Part shown: positions 10,105 through 20,583 of the stretch, piece after piece
Position numbering within the stretch: the stretch's first letter is position 1
How the letters are laid out: the number at the start of each line of letters is the position of its first letter
Assembly: GCA_031257315.1 (NCBI GenBank)
Contig: JAIROW010000187.1
Location: forward strand, 1-44,465
Direction of reading: 5' to 3'
Origin: Prevotellaceae bacterium
GTDB taxonomy: Bacteria; Bacteroidota; Bacteroidia; Bacteroidales; UBA932
Length of the DNA: 44,465 nt
Translations under genes and position numbers: made by a program
The notes under the pieces: generated by a model
Database searches by the model: none
The model's input: the letters and a program-made list of their open reading frames with translations, nothing else
Told to the model about the DNA's origin: nothing

Positions 10105-10962
10105 TCAGTAGCGCAGTTCCAGTAAAAATTTTTTATTTCCCGAATTGTAGATTGCGAATATTTTTTCACGAGCCATAAAATCATCTATCGACAGCGTCTG
10201 CTGTAAAAAACGGTTGTGTAATTCTGCCGGCAATCTGTCGGGACGATATCTTTCGCAGGTTTGCGTGTTCAGATAGAATTTTTGAGGTTCGGTATATTCC
10301 GTAAATTTGAAACCAAGCTGTATGTAGCTTTTTCCCGAAGCCCAGTCAACATCGGCATAACTCATAACGTCGTCGGGGTTGCGTTCTGAAATAAAATGCG
10401 CGAGCAGTTTTCCGACGCCGCCGGTTACGATGCTGTTTTGCAGATTTGCAAACCGTATGAGTTCATGCGATCGGCAGGTCTTTCCATTACGGACAATCGG
10501 TCTGCCGCCACTGAAAGTCGCAACGGCTACAAGCTGCCTGTTGTAGAACAGTCCGTATTTGTACTTTGCCGTTGGCGAGCCGTGTAGATGGTTTGCTGTA
10601 AGAAATTCGTCAGCCTGCCGTTTTGCAATCCTTTCCACACTGCACTGTCGGGCGTGAATACGTTTGAATTTGCCCAGATGCGACAAAATCCGTAGCCGTA
10701 CAATGCTGTTTTTTGCCGTCCACAAGTCTTCCCAGACTGTTACAAGATGCAGTTTACGGTTTGCGGCTGCGATTGACAGATTCTGAAAAAACATTTTTTG
10801 CGCCCCGTTCATACTGCCTGATGGCATGGGAATCAGCAGAAAAACGAGGTTCTTTTGCGGTAAAATTACGTGACTGAAAGCAGAACACAAAATTTTGTCA
10901 GTCAGGATTTCGCCCGTGAAGTTTTCGGAGATAAATGTTTCAGTTTCGCTGCAAAAAGACAT
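10105..10962 (-). CDS. Conserved protein with phage homing-endonuclease/Mom-like C-terminal region; function unknown
   Basis: 285 aa. VTVWEDLWTAKNSIVRLRILSHLGKFKRIHARQC...FLTANHLHGS...YKYGLFYNRQLVAVATF...HELIRFANLQNSIVTGGVGKLLAHFI...DDVMSYADVDWASGKSYIQLGFKF resembles proteins common in large phages. Recalled similarity, not searched. Confidence 0.55.
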   Translation of the reverse strand: MSFCSETETFISENFTGEILTDKILCSAFSHVILPQKNLVFLLIPMPSGSMNGAQKMFFQNLSIAAANRKLHLVTVWEDLWTAKNSIVRLRILSHLGKFKRIHARQCSVERIAKRQADEFLTANHLHGSPTAKYKYGLFYNRQLVAVATFSGGRPIVRNGKTCRSHELIRFANLQNSIVTGGVGKLLAHFISERNPDDVMSYADVDWASGKSYIQLGFKFTEYTEPQKFYLNTQTCERYRPDRLPAELHNRFLQQTLSIDDFMAREKIFAIYNSGNKKFLLELRY

Positions 10963-10976
10963 TTCATCAACCGGTG

Positions 10977-11996
10977 TTACTGAAACAGATTTCCCGTTTC
11001 GGCGTTTTTTACAATTCCAAGATGCGAATATGCCAGCGGGGTAATTTCTCTGCCTCGCGGAGTGCGTTGCAGAAATCCTTCCTTTATCAGAAACGGTTCA
11101 TATACTTCTTCGATTGTGCCTGCGTCTTCGCCCACAGCTGTTGCTATGGTGTTAAGTCCAACAGGACCGCCACCAAATTTGTGTATAATTGTTGTAAGTA
11201 TTTTATTGTCCATACTGTCGAGACCGCGTTTGTCGATATTCAAAGCGTCGAGCGCATAGCGCGTTATTGCCAGATCTATTGATCCTTTGCCTTTTACCTG
11301 CGCAAAATCGCGTACTCTCCGCAACAGTGCGTTGCAGATGCGCGGCGTTCCGCGACTTCGCAGCGCTATTTCGTTTGCCGCAGTGTCGTCGATTCCTACT
11401 CCCAAAATGGAGGCAGATCTTTTTATAATGTAAAAAAGCGTAACTGCGTCGTAATATTCGAGATGGCACTGTATTCCAAACCGCGCTCTCAGCGGACTTG
11501 TCAGCAGTCCGCTGCGGGTTGTCGCTCCAACCAGCGTAAATGGGTTAAGCGAGATCTGTATCGAACGCGCTCCCGGTCCTTTGTCGAGTATTATATCTAT
11601 TGTATAATCTTCCATTGCCGAATAGAGATATTCTTCGACAACGGGGCTGAGTCGGTGAATTTCGTCGATAAATAAAATCTGACCTTTTTCCAGTCCGGTG
11701 AGCAGACCTGCAAGGTCTCCGGGTTTGTCGAGTACCGGACCTGAGGTTGTTTTCATCGAAACCCCAAGTTCTTTGCTGATAATGCCTGCCAGAGTTGTTT
11801 TTCCAAGTCCGGGAGGTCCGTGCAGCAGTACATGGTCGAGGCTTTCGTTGCGCATCAGAGCCGCTTTGACAAATACTTTCAGGTTTTCGATAATTTTGTC
11901 CTGACCGCTAAATTCGCCAAAACCCTGCGGACGGATTTGATTCTCGAAATCGGGATTGGTCTGTTCCTTTTCTTTTTGTGGGTCGAAACGTTCCAT
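10977..11996 (-). CDS. ruvB: Holliday junction branch migration helicase RuvB
   Basis: [74 protein letters not shown]. Confidence 0.98.
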   Translation of the reverse strand: MERFDPQKEKEQTNPDFENQIRPQGFGEFSGQDKIIENLKVFVKAALMRNESLDHVLLHGPPGLGKTTLAGIISKELGVSMKTTSGPVLDKPGDLAGLLTGLEKGQILFIDEIHRLSPVVEEYLYSAMEDYTIDIILDKGPGARSIQISLNPFTLVGATTRSGLLTSPLRARFGIQCHLEYYDAVTLFYIIKRSASILGVGIDDTAANEIALRSRGTPRICNALLRRVRDFAQVKGKGSIDLAITRYALDALNIDKRGLDSMDNKILTTIIHKFGGGPVGLNTIATAVGEDAGTIEEVYEPFLIKEGFLQRTPRGREITPLAYSHLGIVKNAETGNLFQ

Positions 11997-11998
11997 TG

Positions 11999-12628
11999 TT
12001 ACAGCAGATTTTCGATTTTGAAAAAATCCGAATCGTTTTCAAACAGCAAAGTTCTGAACCCACAAGCTGCTCCGGCTTCGATATTTGCCCTGCTGTCGTC
12101 TATAAAAAGCGTTTCTTCGGGGTTGATATTCGCCGCTGCAACAAGCTGACTGTAAATTCGGCTGTCCGGTTTCATGCAGCGCATTTTGTACGACAGAAAC
12201 ATAATGTCGAAATAACTTTCGAGAGGTTTTCCTGAGGGAGAAAACTGCGGAGAATTTGCCCACTCCATAATAATCGGATTTGTGTTGCTCAGCAGCATTG
12301 TTTTACGGTTTTTTCGCAGTTCCGATATATAATCCAGTTTTTTCTGACTTACAGGTTTTTTGAGAAAATCGAGCCAGCCTCTGTCAATTTCTTCCGGATC
12401 GACCGGTACGCCTGCTATTAGGGCTAATTTTTCATAAAACTGTTCTCTCGAAACGCTTCCGTCTTCAAAATCCTTAAAAATGCCTTTTTGCCTGTACGGA
12501 TCGATATAAGTTTCGATGTCGGCAATTCCGGCAGCTTTAAACTGCCTGACCGCAGCGTCTCTGTCAATATCGACAATTACTCCTCCAAAATCGAATATAA
12601 TATTTTTTATGGACATATAAATACTCAA
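11999..12628 (-). CDS. HAD-superfamily hydrolase (haloacid dehalogenase-like phosphatase)
   Basis: [50 protein letters not shown]. Confidence 0.9.
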   Translation of the reverse strand: MSIYMSIKNIIFDFGGVIVDIDRDAAVRQFKAAGIADIETYIDPYRQKGIFKDFEDGSVSREQFYEKLALIAGVPVDPEEIDRGWLDFLKKPVSQKKLDYISELRKNRKTMLLSNTNPIIMEWANSPQFSPSGKPLESYFDIMFLSYKMRCMKPDSRIYSQLVAAANINPEETLFIDDSRANIEAGAACGFRTLLFENDSDFFKIENLL

Positions 12629-13281
12629 ACTGTTATATTATTAAATATATTTTTCATTTTCAAATACGAAATTTGCCCTTTGGCAAGCGGTTGTTTGTCC
12701 GAAACGGCAGCGTATGTGTATGGCGCTCCCAGAAACGTACAGGCAATTCTTGTTATCACTCCCATATCGCCCATTGCAAAGGCAATCAGGTTTTTATCGA
12801 CAAATGTTTCGTAAAGCGACAGAACTCTTGCCGAATCGGACTGACAGACAGCCGATGTAACTAATTTAACAATGTCAGCGCCCTGCCTGATACATTTGTT
12901 GACAATTTCTGTCAGTTCTTTCAACGGCGGAGTGTTTTCAAAATTGTGATACGAAACAATGAGTTTGCAGTTTTTTTTTGCTGCCGCCGCTGCCGAAACC
13001 GCCGCCAGGAAACCGTCGTCCGCTTCTGTTTCGACGTCAACAAAGGCAGCTCCTGCATCGACAGCTGTCAACAGCCTTTCGAGACGGCTGTTTCTGTCGT
13101 AAAAACCTTCACGGCATGTCGCCACCAGCTGTTTTTCCGACGAAAAAAGCTCCATTATTTCAGCCCTGTCAATACGCGACAGGTCAAGTCGGATTTCGGC
13201 AAAATCGAACCCGTCCAAAACATTAATTATTGCGTCAAAAGTTCTTTCGCCGATAGATACGCAAATTGATCCTTGTTTCAT
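12625..13281 (-). CDS. aroD: Type I 3-dehydroquinate dehydratase
   Basis: 218 aa. FAEIRLDL, LVATCR, YVDVE-like FVDVETE, VSYHNF, ADIVKLVT, IAFAMGDMGVITRI. Overlaps the HAD gene by 4 nt. Confidence 0.88.
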   Translation of the reverse strand: MKQGSICVSIGERTFDAIINVLDGFDFAEIRLDLSRIDRAEIMELFSSEKQLVATCREGFYDRNSRLERLLTAVDAGAAFVDVETEADDGFLAAVSAAAAAKKNCKLIVSYHNFENTPPLKELTEIVNKCIRQGADIVKLVTSAVCQSDSARVLSLYETFVDKNLIAFAMGDMGVITRIACTFLGAPYTYAAVSDKQPLAKGQISYLKMKNIFNNITV

Positions 13282-13385
13282 ATTTTTTTACCAAATAATT
13301 TGCAAAGTTAGTATAAAATATTCGGATTACATGCAAACCGATAAAAATGTATCCAAAATTTATACAAAAAATGAATTGCGATTAT

Positions 13386-15227
13386 TCACTGTTCGCTGTT
13401 TATCAGTTTAATTAATTCATCAATAGCATTTTCCTGCGGTATATTTTTTTTGACAGGTTCTTTTCCTCTGTACAGGGTTATTTTTCCATGTCCAGCGCCC
13501 ACATATCCGTAATCTGCGTCAGCCATTTCTCCGGGTCCGTTTACTATGCAGCCCATTATTCCGATTTTCAGGCTTTTAAAATTTTGCGTAGCGTTTTTAA
13601 TGTTTTGCAAAGTTGTTTTTAAATCAAACAAAGTTCGTCCACAGCTTGGACATGCAATATACTCTGTTCTGGTATATCGAACTCTTGAAGCCTGTAAAAT
13701 TCTGAAACTCAAATCGTTAATAAGTTTTACAGGAATTGACTTTGCCGAAATCATTATTCCTGCGCCAAAGCCGTCAATTAAGAGCGCACCAAAATCAGCC
13801 GCTGCCATAAGCTGCAATTTTTCAAAATCCGTTTCATCATATTTTCGATTGATTATCACAGGATTGCTAATTCCCAATGCTTTGATTTTCAGAAAGCAGG
13901 CGCGAAGTTCGGCAATTCCGGTATCATTATCGGAACTGATAATCAATATTTTATCACTGTTTATGGCAAGCCATTTCTGAAACTGTTTATCGCAAATCTG
14001 TCGGTAATTGCAAAAAATCAGGTTGTTGTCATTATCGTCCAGAATTTTCAAATTTTCACGTTCAAAACAGACTGCCGACGAAGCCGTATAAATAAAATCA
14101 GGTAAAACAGAGTCCGAATCGGAACTGCCAGATTTAAAGCCAAGATTTTCAATATCTTTTTGATAGACAGGATTCAGATGCGACAAATCGGAAATGACAG
14201 CAACTGGATTATCGCCGCCAATGCCATTGACCGCATGAGAACGTTGTTTGACATAACCGTATGGATTAAAGCCTGTTATGTCAATTTTTTCTGCGAGGTT
14301 GCAATTTTTTCTTTTTTCAAAATAATGAACCAGAGTTTTGGCAACAGGTATTTCATTTTCAGGAGGTTCGGTTAAAGAAACCCTTACGGTGTCGCCAAGT
14401 CCGTCCGCTAACAGAGCGCCAATTCCGACAGCAGATTTTATACGTCCATCCTCGTCGTTTCCGGCTTCTGTAACTCCCAGATGCAAAGGAAAATACATAT
14501 CTTCCGCGTTCATGGCGGCAACTAAAAGCCGGTAAGCATATACCATCACCCGTGTATTGCTCGCTTTCATTGAAACAATAACGTTATGGAAATTTTCGTT
14601 TTTGCAAATTCTCAAAAATTCCATCGCCGATTCAACCATGCCTTCGGGCGTATCGCCATACCGCGACATTATCCGTCCTGACAAAGAGCCATGATTTGCG
14701 CCGATACGCAAAGCTGTGCCATATTCTTTGCAAATATTGAGCAGCGAAACAAATTTTGTTTCAAGTTTCTCCAAATCAGCGTCCCAGTCATATTCGCAAT
14801 TGAGGTTTGAAGTTTGCAGCATTGCCTGCCTGTCGGTAAAATTGCCGGGGTTTATTCTGATTTTTTCTACATTTCGAGCCGCCGTTTCTGCTGCGTCAGG
14901 ATTAAAGTGAATATCAGCTATCAAAGGAAAATCGTAGCCGCCGTCTCTGAGCTTCTGCCGTATTATTCCCAGAGCTTCAGCGTCTCTTATGCCCGGCGCT
15001 GTTATGCGAACCAGTTCTGCTCCGGCATTGAAAACCTTAATACATTCATTGACAGTCGCTTCAATATCCATTGTCGGAGTTGTTACCATTGTCTGGATTC
15101 TAACGGGATTGTCGCCCCCGATTCTGATTTTTCCCACTGTTACTTCCCACGTTTTGCGCCTTGAAAACAAAAATAAATCACTACAATATAAATTTTGCGT
15201 ATTTTTAGAGTCTGTTTTGTCTGTCAT
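13386..15227 (-). CDS. ispG: 4-hydroxy-3-methylbut-2-enyl diphosphate synthase (long Bacteroidetes form)
   Basis: 613 aa. VGGDNPVRIQTMVTTPT-like N-terminus, PLIADIHFNPDAA, EYIACPSCGRTLFDL, IGIMGCIVNGPGEMADADYGYVG. Confidence 0.95.
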   Translation of the reverse strand: MTDKTDSKNTQNLYCSDLFLFSRRKTWEVTVGKIRIGGDNPVRIQTMVTTPTMDIEATVNECIKVFNAGAELVRITAPGIRDAEALGIIRQKLRDGGYDFPLIADIHFNPDAAETAARNVEKIRINPGNFTDRQAMLQTSNLNCEYDWDADLEKLETKFVSLLNICKEYGTALRIGANHGSLSGRIMSRYGDTPEGMVESAMEFLRICKNENFHNVIVSMKASNTRVMVYAYRLLVAAMNAEDMYFPLHLGVTEAGNDEDGRIKSAVGIGALLADGLGDTVRVSLTEPPENEIPVAKTLVHYFEKRKNCNLAEKIDITGFNPYGYVKQRSHAVNGIGGDNPVAVISDLSHLNPVYQKDIENLGFKSGSSDSDSVLPDFIYTASSAVCFERENLKILDDNDNNLIFCNYRQICDKQFQKWLAINSDKILIISSDNDTGIAELRACFLKIKALGISNPVIINRKYDETDFEKLQLMAAADFGALLIDGFGAGIMISAKSIPVKLINDLSFRILQASRVRYTRTEYIACPSCGRTLFDLKTTLQNIKNATQNFKSLKIGIMGCIVNGPGEMADADYGYVGAGHGKITLYRGKEPVKKNIPQENAIDELIKLINSEQ

Positions 15228-16402
15228 GATATTTTTTTAATGTCCGATATAAGCGTGTGAACCATATTTTTCAGTTTTTCGACCGACGAGAGCATTTCTC
15301 TGTCAGCCAGACTGATGCCGTTCAGATATTGCAAAGCTTCGTAGAGTTTTAAATTTGCTTCATTCAGTTTTTTCTTCAACACGCTATTTTTCTGATTTTT
15401 AATATAACTGTTGTAAATACCGCATGACTGGTTGTAAAGATTGACAGCCAGATTGTATTTTTCTACATTTTCGCTTTCCTGAATGGATTTAATAATTTTG
15501 ATATTTATTTCTATATGTTTCTCTGTTGCAGAATTATATATTCCCATTGATATAATGCGCCTGTTTGATGCTATGATACGTTCTTTTTCGGATAACATGC
15601 TTATTTTATTGATTGTATCTGGAAAATTAAAAAAGCGCGAAGTTATTGAATCTGCAACTTTATCTGTATAAAATTCCTTATGATTTATCGGAAAATATGA
15701 GAACTGCCAGACAGGATCAAAAGGCATGTGTGAATTAATAATTTTTCCGGGTTCAACTAAAAACCATTTGTCGTTAAACCGTTTGCGAAACTGTCCCTGC
15801 GAAACTGTCCCTGCCGACCATGTAGGGTCGATAAGTTTCCATTTGCCGGCAATTTTTACGGCGCACCATGCGTGAGAATCTTCGTCGATTTTACCGTTTT
15901 GTTTTACATATCCGCTGATTTCCTGCACATTAAGTCCAAGTTTTTCTGCAATGGCTTTAAACGTTTTTGTATATCCCGAACAGACAGATTTACGTGTTCT
16001 TAACGTTCTTTCTATCAGTTCGTTTTCGTTTTTATAGGTAGTTCTGTTATTCAGTTCGTCTATATCGTAAGAAATATGCTGGGCAGTCCAACTGTATGCA
16101 GCTCTGAGTTTTGCACTGTTTGACGAAAATTTTTTCATAATATAATTTGCAATATCTTCCACCGATTTTGCCTGTTTGTCGGGGAAAATTCGCATAATCG
16201 AATCTATATATTTGTAAGATTGAGCGTTAACAGTGGAACAGTGAAACTGTAAAAAAATGAAAAAAAATAAATAATATGGAAACATGGAAATATGTCTGTT
16301 TTTTAAATAATATTTCCATGTTTTTATATTTTCGTAAAAAGTGTAAAATTTAAATAAATATTTCACATAATTTATTATCACATCAAAACCGCATTTCCGC
16401 AT
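15224..16402 (-). CDS. Transglutaminase-like domain protein
   Basis: RKSVCSGYTKTFKAIAEKLGLNVQEISGYVK...DSHAWCAVKIAGKWKLIDPTW contains the Cys/His/Asp transglutaminase core. Confidence 0.8.
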   Translation of the reverse strand: MRKCGFDVIINYVKYLFKFYTFYENIKTWKYYLKNRHISMFPYYLFFFIFLQFHCSTVNAQSYKYIDSIMRIFPDKQAKSVEDIANYIMKKFSSNSAKLRAAYSWTAQHISYDIDELNNRTTYKNENELIERTLRTRKSVCSGYTKTFKAIAEKLGLNVQEISGYVKQNGKIDEDSHAWCAVKIAGKWKLIDPTWSAGTVSQGQFRKRFNDKWFLVEPGKIINSHMPFDPVWQFSYFPINHKEFYTDKVADSITSRFFNFPDTINKISMLSEKERIIASNRRIISMGIYNSATEKHIEINIKIIKSIQESENVEKYNLAVNLYNQSCGIYNSYIKNQKNSVLKKKLNEANLKLYEALQYLNGISLADREMLSSVEKLKNMVHTLISDIKKIS

Positions 16403-16421
16403 TTTCTCTTTTCCATTTTTT

Positions 16422-18353
16422 TTATTTGTCGAAAACCGACCAGTTTATTTTTAATATTTGCGCCGGTTCGTTTTCGTCAGCTCCTTCCTTATGAACCTCC
16501 TGCAATATTATGTTCGGATATTTTTCCATAATATAATATAGATAGCGCTCGACGGTGTTTACTGTTCTATCGTTTTTCTGTTTGGGATTTAAACGCAAAT
16601 TGGCTGTCAAAATGTGAGTAACTCCAACCTGTTTCAACTGATTAAGTAAGGAGTCTGCATAAAATACTCCGAAATTATTATTGTTTTTTGCATTTAATTC
16701 CTGCACTTTCGGTAAAGTAAGAGGCTGTATTTTTGTTCGATAAAGTGTACTGTCCAGATTTTCAGAACGATTCAACACCCATAACGACTGTTCGCCTATG
16801 TTTAAGCGGGCATAATAATGTTTTCGCAAAAAATCCAGATGTTTTTTGGTTTGGTCATTTATTGAAACAGCGACATAGCTGTCAGGGGCTGCTGTCCATC
16901 TGTGCATAAAAGCGTCAATATTGCCTCCATTTACCGAATAGATACCGTGAAAACGTTTGCCATTGCCATAAATCGTTGATATTGAGTGTTTTCGACAGGC
17001 AACCAATTCGTCGCTGTTCAAATTTTTGCCAGCCCATTCGCTTGCTTTCAGATAGTTTGTCCAGTCGGGAGTAAGCCCGCTGTACCGGTTGGTCAATTTT
17101 CGGGCTTCGGAAATCGCTTTTACCGTACTGTTCAATCCTGTAATTAATAATATCCCGATAACAGCAGGGTAAATAAACTGTAAGGAACGTTTTTTTAACA
17201 GAAAATAATAAATACATGCAAAAATGCTCATTAAAATAAATGGATAAGCAGGAATAATCAACCGTTCCTGATTCCAAAACACTTGCAGTACAATAAATGA
17301 TACGGAGAGAAAAGCTCCGGCAACAATTATTGTTGCAAATAAATATCTGTTTCGTTTGAACGAAAAACATAAACCTGCAACAGCGCCGAAATAAACGAGA
17401 AGCATCCTTAAAGTGTTATTTTCTCCAATGTTCAATTTAAATCCTGTTATTCTGAATAATCCGTTTGAAATGTACTGATTGGAATTTTGCCAGAAACGAA
17501 CTATAAAACCTGCGATAGTTTCTCTGCCTTCTTCTGCCTTGTAGGGGTCTTTGTTCAGTAAAATGTTTCCCTGTCCCGAAAACTGTAACTCGTTGTTTCC
17601 CCATGCAAAGTCTTTCAGTAAAGAATAAACTGCAAATACGGCGACATAGCAGGCGAGGAAGACAGCTATTTTTCGCCACTGCCCGTAAAACAGAAAATAT
17701 CCGACTATTCCAATGGCTATGGAAAACCCGACGAGACGGGTTAGTGCAACGCTCAGCGCCGAAAGCGCCAGACACAGCAATATTTTAATTTCCTTACTTA
17801 ATCCTGAGTGTTCATTGTTTTCATTTTTAATAAAACGGAAAAATACAAGGAAAAAAAGCGACAGCATAAACATAAAAAACGCTTCGGAATAAGTCTGGCT
17901 TGCATAATACAGCACATACGAATTAATGGATACAAGCGCAAGAACCGGCATCAAAATCGAAGCGGGAATTTTTCCGCGAAATACTCTGAATGTAAAATAC
18001 ATAAATCCAAGTATTGACAGCATGGAAAACATTTTCAGCGGAAAAAGCGACAGTCCGAAAAAATATGCGACCGGCGACAGCGCTATTTTATACAGCATTG
18101 CCTGCGCTCCGGGGAAGTGAAAATCCTGTAAAAATCTGTTTGCCGCTAAAATATATTCCGAATCGTCTCCTCCAAGGCTGACTCTGGGGTCGTATAACAG
18201 CATGGAAACGAGCGCCGTAACTCCAAAAATTATCCAGAAACAAATCTTTTCGTTTTTCTGAAAATACATGTCCATTTTGTCTAACAGGGTAACCGTAATT
18301 GTCGTGTCCTTACTTCTTTTTTTACTCTTGATTGATGCCGTATGATGTTTCAT
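16422..18353 (-). CDS. Multi-pass membrane protein, GT-C-type (ArnT/PMT-like) glycosyltransferase candidate
   Basis: 643 aa. Many hydrophobic segments, an early acidic DDSEY motif in the first loop (SLGGDDSEYILAANRFLQDF) and a soluble C-terminal domain. Confidence 0.6.
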   Translation of the reverse strand: MKHHTASIKSKKRSKDTTITVTLLDKMDMYFQKNEKICFWIIFGVTALVSMLLYDPRVSLGGDDSEYILAANRFLQDFHFPGAQAMLYKIALSPVAYFFGLSLFPLKMFSMLSILGFMYFTFRVFRGKIPASILMPVLALVSINSYVLYYASQTYSEAFFMFMLSLFFLVFFRFIKNENNEHSGLSKEIKILLCLALSALSVALTRLVGFSIAIGIVGYFLFYGQWRKIAVFLACYVAVFAVYSLLKDFAWGNNELQFSGQGNILLNKDPYKAEEGRETIAGFIVRFWQNSNQYISNGLFRITGFKLNIGENNTLRMLLVYFGAVAGLCFSFKRNRYLFATIIVAGAFLSVSFIVLQVFWNQERLIIPAYPFILMSIFACIYYFLLKKRSLQFIYPAVIGILLITGLNSTVKAISEARKLTNRYSGLTPDWTNYLKASEWAGKNLNSDELVACRKHSISTIYGNGKRFHGIYSVNGGNIDAFMHRWTAAPDSYVAVSINDQTKKHLDFLRKHYYARLNIGEQSLWVLNRSENLDSTLYRTKIQPLTLPKVQELNAKNNNNFGVFYADSLLNQLKQVGVTHILTANLRLNPKQKNDRTVNTVERYLYYIMEKYPNIILQEVHKEGADENEPAQILKINWSVFDK

Positions 18354-18365
18354 TGTTTATGAGTT

Positions 18366-19112
18366 TTATTGTTTTTCTGCATATATGATTACGGAGCCTG
18401 CGATTTCCTTTAACAGCGGTATTTTTTCTATTGTTTGTCCTATTGCTGAAAATATGCCGGTTAACGAATGAGGAATTGCCGGATGTAAAAAATCGTAAGG
18501 AAACACACGCACGTTTTTATAACCTGTTTTCTGCAATAATTTTGTCATGGAAAACCGGATGATAGCGGTTTCATCGGGAGAATCACCCATCCACCGTTTG
18601 ATACACGGCACGTTTTTTTGTATAAATATTTGCGGGTTAAGCATATTAGGCTCTGCAAAAATCAACTTGCCGGGCTTTCCTCTGTTAGCCGTCGAACGAA
18701 GCACTCTGTAAAATTCCGATAAAGCCGTCGGCATATCAAGATGATGCAGCACGGAACTGCCATATACTACGTCGAAAGTATTGTCTTCAAACGATAGCGA
18801 CATGGCGTCTTCTTCAAGAAATTTTACGTCGGGCATCTTTGTTCTGGCTTGCTCCAGCAATGCAGGAGATACGTCAACGGCAGTAATATCGGCGCTGGTT
18901 GCCGAATATATCTTTTGGGTGAAAATTCCTGTACCGCAGCCTATTTCAAGTATCGCGCTGTCGCGATTGATTTCTCCAAGGTCAATGAAATATTTTGCAC
19001 GACGTTCAGCTCTTTTCTGTCCGGCAACGCTACTCCATCCCCATATTTTTTCCGCGTCATGACTGATTTTTTCGCCGTGAGCGATTTCGTGATTAATCAG
19101 ATTTTTCTTCAT
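18366..19112 (-). CDS. Class I SAM-dependent methyltransferase
   Basis: AILEIGCGTGIFTQKI; TAVDVSPALLEQAR; FDVVYGSSVLHHLD. Confidence 0.88.
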   Translation of the reverse strand: MKKNLINHEIAHGEKISHDAEKIWGWSSVAGQKRAERRAKYFIDLGEINRDSAILEIGCGTGIFTQKIYSATSADITAVDVSPALLEQARTKMPDVKFLEEDAMSLSFEDNTFDVVYGSSVLHHLDMPTALSEFYRVLRSTANRGKPGKLIFAEPNMLNPQIFIQKNVPCIKRWMGDSPDETAIIRFSMTKLLQKTGYKNVRVFPYDFLHPAIPHSLTGIFSAIGQTIEKIPLLKEIAGSVIIYAEKQ

Positions 19113-19146
19113 GTTATTTGTATAAATATTGCTTCGTTTTCGATTA

Positions 19147-20550
19147 TCATATAAATTTTATTTTTCTTGCTGCAAAAAAACTCATTTTAAACAGTAAAAT
19201 TCCATGTTTGAAGCGGCTGATTTGCGTCGTTCCGTATTCGCGGTCTCTGTAACGGATAATAACTTCGGTTAATTTCAAATTCTGCTTTGCTGCGCCGAAC
19301 AGTAAATCGAAATCGCCAAACGGGTCGAAATCGCCGAAATATGCGCGGTTAGCCTTGATTGTTGCATAATCTTTGCGAAACAGCGCTTTTGTTCCGCAAA
19401 GCGTATCTTTCAACGGCTGGCTTAACAAATATGAAAAAAACAGTCCGAAAAATTTGTTGCCGAGCAGGTTCAAAAACCGCATGGCGTTTTTGTCCATCGG
19501 GTAAACCAGCCGGCAGCCGTTGATAAATTCGCCCTTGTTGCGGCACAAAGCGTCGTAGAATTTGGGAAGTTCTTCCGGCGCCACGGTCAGGTCTGCGTCG
19601 AGAATCATCAGAATATCGCCCGTTGCAGCGTCGAAAGCTTCGCGCACGGCGTTGCCTTTTCCCCTGCCTGTTTGTTGCATAAGTTTAATATTTTTCTCAG
19701 GATATGCGGCTTTTACGCGCTCCATTTCTTCCCATGTACCGTCGGACGAATTGCCTTCGATGAAAATAAATTCCTGCGACGTTCCGAACACCGGCGTCCG
19801 TTTTACGGCATTTTCAATGTTGCCGCGTTCATTTCGTGCGGGTACGATAATGGAAACGCTTGCCTGCGCATTTTTTTCCGATAAAAGCCGCGCAACTGTC
19901 AGATTTACCAGACAAAGCCGGTTCAATATCGGCAAACTGGCTGTAAATCCGTTGAAAAAAGTGTTTAACAGTGGAATATTAAGCGGAAAAAGTATTTTCC
20001 GTTCAGTTTTAATTATCTGAAAATCTTCCAGTTCAAGCAGATTGATAACATCTTGATTGGAAAACCAGCTGGCATTGGGCAATTTTTGTTTTAATCTTAA
20101 AAATTCCAGAATTTTAACTGCCGGCTCCCACAGAAAATTATACTGAGAAATGACAATCCGCGTCTGCGAATGGCAACATCTGCGCACATTATGTATGGCA
20201 GCCTGCGCGTCCCACAGGCAGCCCAGCGTATCGCTTATAATAATGTAATCGAAAGTTTCTGTCAGCTTTGTGTTTTCTATATCGTCAACGTAAAAATGAA
20301 GATGAGCGTATTTTTGCTTTGCAATTTCAATTGCCTCCGGCGCAAAATCAATGCCAACGCCGTAAGAAGGTTTGACGGCGTTCAGCAAGTCGCCCGAACC
20401 GCAACCGATTTCCAGTACGCGACTGCCCTGCGGTATAATAAACGAGCAGTACTTTTCAATCAGCCGGTGATAATACCGGTTTCGCCTGTTCCAGCGTTCG
20501 CGCTGCCGCGCTGTGCGGCGATAAAATTCAAGGATGTCGTTTTTTCTCAT
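19147..20550 (-). CDS. Bifunctional class I methyltransferase / GT2 (DPM1-like) glycosyltransferase fusion
   Basis: N-terminal VLEIGCGSGDLLNAVKPSYGVGIDFAPEAIEIAK. C-terminal VSIIVPARNERGNIENAV...GRGKGNAVREAFDAATGDILMILDADLTVAPEELPKFYDAL. Confidence 0.88.
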   Translation of the reverse strand: MRKNDILEFYRRTARQRERWNRRNRYYHRLIEKYCSFIIPQGSRVLEIGCGSGDLLNAVKPSYGVGIDFAPEAIEIAKQKYAHLHFYVDDIENTKLTETFDYIIISDTLGCLWDAQAAIHNVRRCCHSQTRIVISQYNFLWEPAVKILEFLRLKQKLPNASWFSNQDVINLLELEDFQIIKTERKILFPLNIPLLNTFFNGFTASLPILNRLCLVNLTVARLLSEKNAQASVSIIVPARNERGNIENAVKRTPVFGTSQEFIFIEGNSSDGTWEEMERVKAAYPEKNIKLMQQTGRGKGNAVREAFDAATGDILMILDADLTVAPEELPKFYDALCRNKGEFINGCRLVYPMDKNAMRFLNLLGNKFFGLFFSYLLSQPLKDTLCGTKALFRKDYATIKANRAYFGDFDPFGDFDLLFGAAKQNLKLTEVIIRYRDREYGTTQISRFKHGILLFKMSFFAARKIKFI

Positions 20551-20583
20551 ATCGAACTGTTTACCGATTAAAATTACCGACAG

